From contig NZ_LMQL01000010.1 in the NCBI RefSeq assembly GCF_001424545.1, positions 300,673 through 364,672 of the forward strand: a stretch of DNA of 64,000 nt, in the 5' to 3' direction. The position numbers were made by a program, and so were the translations under genes. The DNA is from Ramlibacter sp. Leaf400. Lineage in GTDB: Bacteria; Pseudomonadota; Gammaproteobacteria; Burkholderiales; Burkholderiaceae_C. Positions 58,171 to 64,000 of the stretch are shown piece by piece. The notes below the pieces were generated by a model. It was not told where the DNA came from. It did no database searches and saw only the letters and a program-made list of their open reading frames with translations. Position 1 is the stretch's first letter. Each line of letters opens with the position of its first letter.

Positions 58171-58520
58171 CACCCGGAGGCGCTTTTGCGCATCTTTGAC
58201 AATCTACGGGTCTGCGCGCGGCACGGCCGACGAGGCGTCGGCTACGCCCTCGGGTGCTGCGGGGACGGCGCCCGAAGGCAGCACGGTCACGCTGCGCATG
58301 GGGCGCGAGTTCATCGAGGTCGAGAACGACGGCCCCCGCTCGCACCGGCACGCCAGCCGCCTTGGGTGCGCGATTCACGCGTCCTGCGGGGCAACGGGAG
58401 TCGGGCAACGGGCTGGGCGTGTCCATCGCCCGCGGCATCGCCCCGTTGCACGGGCTGGTGCTGGAATACGGGCCCTGCCAGGACGGCCGCGGGGTGCGGG
58501 CGGTCCTGCGGAGCCGCTGA
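58171..58520 (+). pseudogene. Remnant of a sensor histidine kinase (ATPase domain), frameshifted
   Basis: Pieces of the HATPase domain occur in three different frames in the right order: HPEALLRIFDNL (58171-58206, the N box region), APEGSTVTLRMGREFIEVEN plus DGP (58268-58336, the strand before the G1 box) and ESGNGLGVSIARGIAPLHG (58398-58454, the G2 box), ending GRGVRAVLRSR and a stop at 58520. The N-terminal sensor and HisKA parts are gone. The order of motifs matches kinases of the QseC/TctE type. The gene is decayed and cannot give an active kinase. Confidence 0.72.
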
Positions 58521-58525
58521 CGCCT

Positions 58526-59209
58526 TCAGCGCGCGGCCTGCACCTTCTCGAGGAGCTGGCGCGCCTCTTCACGCCGGCCTGCATCCGCGATCTGGCGCCC
58601 GGGGCGCGCCGGCGCCTTCAGGGCCTTCTCGAGGTACGGCGGGGCCTTGTCCGCCTGCTGCGTCTCGACCAGGTACTCGGCGAAGAAGTAGTTGGCATCG
58701 ATGCCGTTCGGGTTGATCTGCAGCGCCTTGTGCAGCAGCTCCTGGGCCTTGGCCTTGTCGCCGAAGCCGAGCGGCCAGCCGGGGACCTTGTAGTACAGCA
58801 CGCCCAGGCTGTTGTAGGCCGAGCCGTCGAGCACGCTGCCGTCGATCCGGATGGCCGACTCGTACAGCGCCTTGGCCTGCCTGGCCAGGCCGAGCGCGCC
58901 GAGGCCGCCCTTCTCGCCCGCCCAGGAACTCACGATGATGCCCTCCCACACCAGCGGCTCGCTGCGGTTCGGATGGGCTTCGCTGACGCCGTGCGCGCGG
59001 CCCGCCAGGTCGGCGAAGCGCCTTTCGCGCTCCGGCGCCGGCGACTGGTAGCGGATCACTTCCCACTCGCGCTGCAGCGCCTGGATGTCGTCTTCCACGG
59101 CGGCGAGCGCCGGCAGGCAGAAGGCGCCCCAGGCCAATGCGGCGAGCGCCGCGAGCAGCCACCGCAGGGACGGGTAAAGGAAAGCGGAACGGACAGGCAT
59201 GGGATTCAT
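58526..59209 (-). CDS. TPR-like secreted protein (227 aa)
   Basis: An N-terminal signal or anchor (LRWLLAALAALAWGAFCLPALA) is followed by helical repeats: RRFADLAGRAHGVSEAHPN, RQAKALYESAIRIDGSVLDG, AYNSLGVLYYKVPGWPLGFG, AQELLHKALQINPNGIDANY, FFAEYLVETQQADKAPPYLE, which match TPR motifs. It would be periplasmic. ATG 59209 overlaps the SDR stop (ATGA), so it is translationally coupled as the last gene of the operon. The role is unknown; perhaps a scaffold or assembly factor for the products of the operon. Confidence 0.82.
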   Translation of the reverse strand: MNPMPVRSAFLYPSLRWLLAALAALAWGAFCLPALAAVEDDIQALQREWEVIRYQSPAPERERRFADLAGRAHGVSEAHPNRSEPLVWEGIIVSSWAGEKGGLGALGLARQAKALYESAIRIDGSVLDGSAYNSLGVLYYKVPGWPLGFGDKAKAQELLHKALQINPNGIDANYFFAEYLVETQQADKAPPYLEKALKAPARPGRQIADAGRREEARQLLEKVQAAR

Positions 59210-60015
59210 CCTTGTTGCGGGAGATGCGCGGAAGAGTCCGCGAGGGCGCGCCGGTGCGGCGCGAAGCTGCGATCGAGCCAGCCGGGCACGGCGCCGTTGA
59301 GGCGCACGCCCAGCCGCTCGGGAAAGCCGACGAACCGCTCGGCGGCCTCGTCCTCGAGCACGCGCAGCACCTCGTCCGCCACGCGGGCCGGATCGTCCAT
59401 CGCCGTTCCGGTGGCCCGGTTGTAGGCCTCCACCGCCGCGGCGTTGAAGGCGGTGCGGGTGCTGCGCGGGCCGAGGTACTGCACGCGCACCGGACCGCCA
59501 CCGAGTTCGCGGCGCAGCGATTGCGCGTAGCCGCGAAGGCCGAACTTGCTGGCGCAGTAGGCGGCGTAGCCGGGCAGCCCGATCGCGCCCAGCACCGACC
59601 CGATGAAGATCACCTGCGACCGCGCCAGCCGTGCCAGGTGCGGCAGCATGGCCTGCGTGAGCAGCATCGGTCCCAGCAGATTGGTGTCCAGCACCCGCTG
59701 GATCGCCGGCACCGGGATGCTCCCGGCGGGCCCGAAAGCCGGCGCACCGGCGGCGTGCACGACGACATTGCACCGCCATTGCGCGCCGGCGCGGGCCAGG
59801 GTCTCGATCGAGGCGGGCTCCACCAGGTCGGCCTCGTGCCAGTCGCACCGCCCGGCCTGGGTCGGCTCGAGGTCGCGCGCCAGCGCGGCCAGCCGGGCCG
59901 GCGAGCGGCCGGCGAGCAGCACGCGGGCGCCAGCCTGCAGCAGGCGGGCGGCAACGGGCCTGCCGATGCCGCCGGTGGCACCGGTGAGCAGGACGCGAGC
60001 TTCCCCCGCCTTCAT
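59206..60015 (-). CDS. SDR family oxidoreductase (269 aa)
   Basis: Classical SDR with TGATGGIGRP, a basic residue after the second strand (LLAGRSPARL), which favours NADP(H), HAAGAPAFG, serine in FIGSVLGAIG and YCASK (Y-x3-K). After about residue 190 comes a C-terminal segment (EAAERFVGFPERLGVRLNGA) with affinity to fatty-acyl or long-chain SDRs. In the operon it follows the AMP ligase and the diiron-like protein and may reduce a ketone or aldehyde product. Start and stop overlap neighbours by 4 nt. Confidence 0.87.
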   Translation of the reverse strand: MKAGEARVLLTGATGGIGRPVAARLLQAGARVLLAGRSPARLAALARDLEPTQAGRCDWHEADLVEPASIETLARAGAQWRCNVVVHAAGAPAFGPAGSIPVPAIQRVLDTNLLGPMLLTQAMLPHLARLARSQVIFIGSVLGAIGLPGYAAYCASKFGLRGYAQSLRRELGGGPVRVQYLGPRSTRTAFNAAAVEAYNRATGTAMDDPARVADEVLRVLEDEAAERFVGFPERLGVRLNGAVPGWLDRSFAPHRRALADSSAHLPQQG

Positions 60016-60689
60016 GCCGCGACTCCCGCTGCGGCGGCCGCCGGCAGGGGCAGCGAGCGGAACACGTCGCCGTACAGCCGGTAGAAGACGCGGGCGGCGT
60101 GGACGATGTCCGCCTGGTCGCCGGGCTCCTCGATCGCATCCATCAGCGCCTGGAAATGGCCCACGTGTTCCCGATCCAGCGTGCCGTGCGAACGCAGGTA
60201 GCTGAAGGCCGAGTCCGGCAGGCCGAGCGGCCGCTGGATGTTGTCCGCCGCCTGCAGCGCAAGTGCGACGCTGGTGCCTTCCAGCACGTGGACCATCCCG
60301 AGGAAACCCAGCGGGTTTCGCCTCGCGATCTGGTCGTACGCGTACGCGACCATGACCTCCGTGGCGATCCGCGGCGGACCGCGACGCGCCGCTTCGGCAT
60401 CGGCGCCGCAGGCTCGCAGGTCGTCCAGGATCCACTCGTCGTGCCCGGCTTCCTCGGCGACATACTCGTCCAGCGGTGGACGAAGCCAGGCGTGGCGGGC
60501 CGGCAGCGCGTCGCGGCAGGCGGCCAGCAGCGGCACGGTGTGCCGCACGTGGTGGTAGGCCTCCGTGAGGAAGGCGACGTAGCTGGACAACGACACCTCC
60601 CCGCGCAGGCAGCCCTGGATGATGGGCGCGGCAAGCAGGCCCTGCCGTGCCTGCCCCGTCTGCGCCTGCAGCCGTTCGAAAAAACTCAT
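60012..60689 (-). CDS. TenA/heme-oxygenase-like protein, candidate diiron oxidase (225 aa)
   Basis: All-helical protein of the TenA_E/heme-oxygenase-like group. Candidate metal ligands appear in family-like order: E43 and H47 in LTEAYHHVRH, E79/E80 with H83 (E-x3-H in AEEAGHDEWILDDL), E137 (MVHVLEGTS), H175 and H178 (DREHVGHF). TenA itself cleaves thiamin precursors and needs a Cys, which is not obvious at the right place, so a heme-oxygenase-like diiron oxidase, related to UndA-type enzymes, fits better. The coupling to an acyl-AMP ligase and an SDR suggests work on a fatty acyl or similar substrate. The function is inferred. Confidence 0.75.
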   Translation of the reverse strand: MSFFERLQAQTGQARQGLLAAPIIQGCLRGEVSLSSYVAFLTEAYHHVRHTVPLLAACRDALPARHAWLRPPLDEYVAEEAGHDEWILDDLRACGADAEAARRGPPRIATEVMVAYAYDQIARRNPLGFLGMVHVLEGTSVALALQAADNIQRPLGLPDSAFSYLRSHGTLDREHVGHFQALMDAIEEPGDQADIVHAARVFYRLYGDVFRSLPLPAAAAAGVAA

Positions 60690-62146
60690 GCTCTCTCCGC
60701 TGAATGGGTGATACCGGGGACAAGGACCTCCGGATGCGCGGCCAGGATCGCCGGGCGCCGGGGACGGCCGTTGGCCGTCGCCAGCCCGCTTCGGGCCGAG
60801 AACGGCGCGCGGGCGACGACCCAGTGCGCCACCCGCGCGTAGTCGGGCAGCTGCGCATTCGCGGCGGTCACGCAGCGCCCCAGCTGCTCGTGGCCGACGC
60901 CCGGCAGCGGCCACAGCACCGCGGACAGCGCCGGCTGGGTGTCGCCGTAGACGACCGCCTCCGCGATCCCGGCCTGTTCGCGCAGCGCGGCCTCGACCCA
61001 TTCGGGCGACACGTTGCGGCCGAATCCCGTGATCAGCACGTTCTTCTTGCGGCCCAGCACGTGCAGGAAGCCGTCCGCATCCAGCCGGCCGAGGTCGCCG
61101 GTCGGCCACCACGCGGGCACCGGAGCCGGGTCGCCGAGGTAGCCTGCAAGCAGGCTGCCGGCCACCTCGACTTCGCCGTCGGCGGCGATCCTCACCTGCG
61201 CATGCGGCAGCGGCCGGCCGGCGCTGCCGGGGCGGTCGGCGCCGGGCAGGTTCAGCGTCTGCACCGAGGCGCCTTCCGAAAGACCGTAGCCCTCGTAGAC
61301 GGGGATGCCGCAGGCGCGCGCCGCATGCAACAGCGGCGCAGCCACCGCGGCGCCGCCCACGGCGACGAAGCGAAGGCTGGCGGGGGCCCGCTGGCCGCTC
61401 GCGCGCAGCCACCCTGTCCACGCCGCCAGCATCTGCGGCAGGAGGATCAGGCTGTCGGCCCCGTTCGCTTCGACCGCGCCCTGCAGCACTGCCGGTTCGA
61501 AACTGGAAGAGCCGGTGAGACCGACATCCGCCAGCGGCAAGGCGATGCAGGTGCCCTGCGCCGCCAGCGGGGCCCGCATGCCGGCGACGTTCTCCAGCAG
61601 CACGGGATACGGCAACGCGCTCAGGTGGCGCCGCAGCCCCAGCGGCGCGAGCGCCTGCACGACTCCCTGCACCACGCCGCGCATCGTTTCCGAGGTGAGG
61701 CAGACGCCCTTGGGCGTGCCGGTCGTTCCCGAGGTGAAGGTGATCTTGCTCGTGCCCGCCGGCAGGCGGGGCGGCACCGCGGTCAGGCGGACGAGGGAGA
61801 GCGCCTTCTTCAGCAATCCCACTGGCTCCGTCCGCTCGGGCGCCCACCGTCCGGCCAGGGTGGGCGCCACCAGCACCGCATCCACCCCGGCGGCGGCCAG
61901 CACGTGCTGCACCTGGTCCGGCGTGAAGAACGCGGGCAGCGGCACGTGCACGACCCCGGCCCGTTCGGCAGCGAGGTCGGCGACGACCCAGGCCGGCGAG
62001 TTGTCGAACAGCGTCGCCAGCACGCGCACGCCCGCCTTGCGCAGGGACTCCGAGAATGCGCGGACCTCGGCCTGGAGCGCCTCGCGGCCGAGCGCCAGCC
62101 CCGCCCCGCCCGCCACGGCCACCGCGCCCGGATCGGCGGGCATCAT
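60686..62146 (-). CDS. AMP-binding acyl ligase (486 aa)
   Basis: ANL superfamily enzyme. Core motifs: ITFTSGTTGTPKGVCL (A3), ILLPQMLAAWTGWL, EGYGLSEGAS (A5), PTGDLGRLDADGFLHVLGRK (A7-A8). The A10 motif, which usually reads N-G-K and supplies the adenylating lysine, is N-G-R (LATANGRPRRPAIL). The protein is shorter than usual long-chain acyl-CoA ligases (about 500-560 aa). It probably activates a carboxylic acid, or transfers it to a partner, for the oxidase and SDR. The start ATG 62146 overlaps the upstream stop (ATGA); its end overlaps the oxidase start the same way. Confidence 0.87.
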   Translation of the reverse strand: MMPADPGAVAVAGGAGLALGREALQAEVRAFSESLRKAGVRVLATLFDNSPAWVVADLAAERAGVVHVPLPAFFTPDQVQHVLAAAGVDAVLVAPTLAGRWAPERTEPVGLLKKALSLVRLTAVPPRLPAGTSKITFTSGTTGTPKGVCLTSETMRGVVQGVVQALAPLGLRRHLSALPYPVLLENVAGMRAPLAAQGTCIALPLADVGLTGSSSFEPAVLQGAVEANGADSLILLPQMLAAWTGWLRASGQRAPASLRFVAVGGAAVAAPLLHAARACGIPVYEGYGLSEGASVQTLNLPGADRPGSAGRPLPHAQVRIAADGEVEVAGSLLAGYLGDPAPVPAWWPTGDLGRLDADGFLHVLGRKKNVLITGFGRNVSPEWVEAALREQAGIAEAVVYGDTQPALSAVLWPLPGVGHEQLGRCVTAANAQLPDYARVAHWVVARAPFSARSGLATANGRPRRPAILAAHPEVLVPGITHSAERA

Positions 62147-62775
62147 GCGGACCGCGCGGCGCGCCGCTGGAGGTGCCGCAGCGCTTGCGGCAGGTGCCCG
62201 GCGACCACGACCGGCCGATGTTCGTAATACGAGCCCCAATGCCGCGCGGCCTCGCCCAGCGTGGCGGGATCGGCGGGCGCGAGGGACAGCGGTGCGATGC
62301 CCATGCGCAGCAGCAGCCGGCGCAGTTCCTGCGTGAGCGTGCTCACCACCCACCGGTAGCCGAGGCCCGCGAGGTGCGGGCCGAGGCGGGCGATCAGCTG
62401 CCACCCCTGGCCGGCCTGCACCGATGCCAGGTGGCCCACTTCCACGATGCAGGTGCGCGCGGGCGCCCTGGCGGCGTGGGGGGCCAGCACGGCCTCGACC
62501 GGAAGGGCCAGATAGTGCTCCAGGAACAGCGGCTCGGCGCCGGCGTCGCGGTACCCCGCCGCCGCAACGATGCAACCGCCCTCGCGCAGCGAAACGAGCG
62601 AGGTCGCAAACTGCTCCACGCGCGCGCCGAAGCGGTGGCGGTAGACGCCGGCGATGAATGATTCCACCTCGCCGCGACCCTCGGCGCCGGGCGGGTGGAC
62701 GGTCATCCTGGTCGGCTGCGTTGCCAGCGTGCCGGTGCCTCCGCTGCTGAAGTGGTGGGGCAGGTTCCTGGACAT
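62143..62775 (-). CDS. Thermostable hemolysin-family protein (210 aa)
   Basis: Member of the family named after the Vibrio thermostable hemolysin (delta-VPH). It begins MSRNLPHHFSSGG, then ESFIAGVYRHRFGARVEQFA, EPLFLEHYLALPVEAVL, IVEVGHLASVQAGQGWQLIA, GYRWVVSTLTQELRRLLLRM, with the fold of a GNAT acyltransferase. No signal peptide or pore-forming segment is seen, so the name should not be read as a toxin call. It heads the five-gene operon in which each start overlaps the previous stop. ATG 62775 has AGGGAGATCGC. A PmrA/QseB-like box lies upstream. Confidence 0.85.
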   Translation of the reverse strand: MSRNLPHHFSSGGTGTLATQPTRMTVHPPGAEGRGEVESFIAGVYRHRFGARVEQFATSLVSLREGGCIVAAAGYRDAGAEPLFLEHYLALPVEAVLAPHAARAPARTCIVEVGHLASVQAGQGWQLIARLGPHLAGLGYRWVVSTLTQELRRLLLRMGIAPLSLAPADPATLGEAARHWGSYYEHRPVVVAGHLPQALRHLQRRAARSA

Positions 62776-62814
62776 GCGATCTCCCTCGTTGGCCCGGATC
62801 CGGGCATGCGGGGG

Positions 62815-62847
62815 ATGCTCGCGCTGGAACATTAACGAGGGATTAAG
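62815..62847 (-). promoter_or_regulatory. PmrA/QseB-like box and promoter of the hemolysin-family operon
   Basis: On the minus strand CTTAAT-CCCTC-GTTAAT (62847-62831), two direct half-sites with 5 bp between them, as in boxes bound by PmrA/QseB-type response regulators. GAGCAT at 62820-62815, 10 bp further, may be the -10. The rest of 62848-62949 shows nothing else. Confidence 0.55.
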
Positions 62848-62949
62848 GGCGCCTCGGCGTTACGGGAAGCCAACTCGACGGTGCTTCGATGGCTCGCGCA
62901 TCGCGCGCCAGAATGCGCGCGGGAACTCGTGGGGGAAAGGCTAAAAGCA

Positions 62950-62981
62950 AAGCCCCGTAAGTTGTTGCTCTTACGGGGCTT
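62950..62981 (-). terminator. Intrinsic terminator after tRNA-Ser
   Basis: AAGCCCCGTAAG, 8-nt loop, CTTACGGGGCTT: a perfect 12-bp stem, followed on the minus strand by TGCTTTTAG. It lies 18 bp beyond the tRNA 3' end. Confidence 0.88.
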
Positions 62982-62998
62982 CTTGCATGCAATCACTC

Positions 62999-63089
62999 TG
63001 GCGGAGAGGGCGGGATTCGAACCCGCGGAGGGCTATTAACCCTCACACGCTTTCCAGGCGTGCGACTTAAACCGCTCATCCACCTCTCC
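62999..63089 (-). tRNA. tRNA-Ser (anticodon GGA)
   Basis: 91 nt with CCA encoded. The acceptor stem GGAGAGG pairs with CCTCTCC; the anticodon arm has CCTGGAAAG with GGA as anticodon; a long variable arm (GTGAGGGTTAATAGCCCTC) and the T-loop GGGTTCGAATCCC are present, all typical of a class II serine tRNA reading UCC and UCU codons. A strong terminator follows. No integrase is nearby. Confidence 0.96.
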
Positions 63090-63140
63090 TGCGAGCCCGC
63101 AATTGTAGCAGCGGCCCCCTGCCCTTCCGGGCGCAGCTGA

Positions 63141-64000
63141 TCAGGCCGCCTTGGCCCGGCGCGCCTCTTCGGGGTTGGCGATCATCGACAGCAGCAGGTT
63201 GACGTCGGCGGGCTTGACCATGTGGAAGTCGAACCCCGCCTGGGCCGAGCGCGTGCGGCTCTCGGCCTCGCCGTAGCCGGTGAGCGCGATCAGCAGCGCG
63301 TCGCGCGACGACGGGTCGCTGCGCAGCTTGTGCGCCACCTCGAAACCGTTCATGCCGGGCAGGCCGATGTCCAGCAGCACCACGTCGGGACGGAACTCCT
63401 GCGCGATCTGCAGGGCCGCCATGCCTTCGTTGGCCACCTTGACTTCGAAGCCCTCCATCTCCAGCAGGGTCATTAGCGTCTCGGCCGAAGCCATCAGGTC
63501 GTCGACCACCAGGATTCGCGAGGCGGTGGGCTGCGGCGTGACCGGCTTGATCGGCGCGATCGACGCCGGCTGCGCCTCGCCGGCCTCGGCCAGCCGCGCC
63601 GGCAGCGTGACGCTCACTTCGGTGCCCTTGCCCACCCCTTCGCTGGTCGCGTCCACGGTGCCGCCGTGCAGTTCCACCAGGTGCTTGACCAGCGTGAGGC
63701 CGATGCCCAGGCCGCCCTGCGAGCGGTCCAGCGACTGGTCGGCCTGCGCGAACAGGTCGAAGATGTGCGGCAGGAAGGCCGGGTCGATGCCGGTGCCCTG
63801 GTCCTTTACCGTGATGCGGACCTTGCCTTCCGCCGAGTAGGCCGCTTTCACGAGGATGCGGCTATCGACGGGCGAGAACTTCGAGGCGTTGTTGATCAGG
63901 TTGGACAGCACCTGCGCCAGCCGCACCGAGTCGCCCTCCAGCACCACCGGTTGCTGCGGCAGCTCCAGTTCCAGGCGCTGGTCGCGCGCGTCCAGGCGGG
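63141..64000 (-). CDS. Hybrid sensor histidine kinase/response regulator (partial, N-terminus off the right edge)
   Basis: The frame is open to the window edge, so only about the last 286 residues are seen. They contain the HATPase domain (LSNLINNASKFSP, VKDQGTGIDPAFLPHIFDLF, GGLGIGLTLVKHLVELHGG) and a C-terminal receiver domain with DD (LVVDDLMASAETL), the phospho-acceptor Asp in VVLLDIGLPGMNG, T in IALTGYGE and K in HMVKPAD. The phosphohistidine and sensor input lie upstream outside the window. Hybrid kinases like this usually pass phosphate within the same chain and then to a histidine phosphotransferase. Confidence 0.93.
   Translation of the reverse strand, partial: RLDARDQRLELELPQQPVVLEGDSVRLAQVLSNLINNASKFSPVDSRILVKAAYSAEGKVRITVKDQGTGIDPAFLPHIFDLFAQADQSLDRSQGGLGIGLTLVKHLVELHGGTVDATSEGVGKGTEVSVTLPARLAEAGEAQPASIAPIKPVTPQPTASRILVVDDLMASAETLMTLLEMEGFEVKVANEGMAALQIAQEFRPDVVLLDIGLPGMNGFEVAHKLRSDPSSRDALLIALTGYGEAESRTRSAQAGFDFHMVKPADVNLLLSMIANPEEARRAKAA

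Noticed and set aside
62143-62775. Reading the thermostable hemolysin-family gene as a toxin
   Set aside because: No signal peptide, pore-forming segment or secretion genes; the sequence looks like a GNAT-fold enzyme within a metabolic operon.
62999-63089. tRNA-Ser as the attachment site of an integrated element
   Set aside because: No integrase, no repeated tRNA 3' end and no phage or conjugation genes were found in the window.

Overview
The window is GC-rich, gene-dense chromosomal DNA. Gene content (class I-type PhaC, Burkholderiales-style exopolysaccharide genes, BigR-type sulfide regulation, PpsA/UspA/PhaC stress genes) suggests a betaproteobacterium of the order Burkholderiales, most likely a Comamonadaceae relative. 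This is inference from protein families; no rRNA or other marker gene is present to fix the genus.

Layout. (1) 1-7.5 kb: part of an exopolysaccharide locus: a partial acyltransferase, two GT4 glycosyltransferases, a nucleotide-sugar epimerase, an initiating sugar-phosphate transferase and ManC on the minus strand, with a divergent UDP-glucose dehydrogenase. (2) 7.8-9.1 kb: small membrane and hypothetical genes between strong terminators. (3) About 9.1-57 kb: one long stress and low-oxygen island. It holds an FNR-type regulator with a broken reading frame, a single-domain receiver, two hemerythrin-like proteins, a beta-CASP hydrolase, PHA synthase with an ADP-forming acyl-CoA synthetase/acetyltransferase, Hsp20, two MacB/DevA-like ABC exporters, five genes for universal stress or CBS/MgtE proteins, cytochrome c, cardiolipin synthase, PEP synthase, a copper ATPase with a Met-rich lipoprotein, HtrA, a bactofilin-like protein, CbpA/CbpM, a BigR/persulfide dioxygenase/YeeE sulfur module, PfkB, two sensor kinases, a quinone reductase and a second P-type ATPase. 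(4) 57-58.5 kb: a secreted protein pair and the remnant of a histidine kinase. (5) 58.5-62.8 kb: a tightly coupled five-gene operon (thermostable-hemolysin protein, AMP ligase, TenA/heme-oxygenase-like protein, SDR, TPR-like protein). (6) 63-64 kb: tRNA-Ser(GGA) and the C-terminal half of a hybrid kinase.

What ties region 3 together is visible in the DNA. At about twenty places there is a 14-bp FNR/Anr-type palindrome (TTGAY-N4-RTCAA and close variants). In nearly every case a -10 hexamer of the form TAGAGT/CAGACT begins 28.5-29.5 bp from its centre, the geometry of class II FNR promoters. Several promoters put the predicted transcription start on or next to the ATG. Two sites serve divergent genes. 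One promoter (49454-49495) drives no recognisable gene but starts exactly at a 12-bp hairpin followed by two more hairpins, a candidate small RNA. The island resembles the low-oxygen-activated (lxa) locus known from Burkholderia cenocepacia, but the local fnr-like gene is interrupted, so either a second regulator acts here or the break is a sequence error.

No transposase, integrase, CRISPR array or rRNA was seen.
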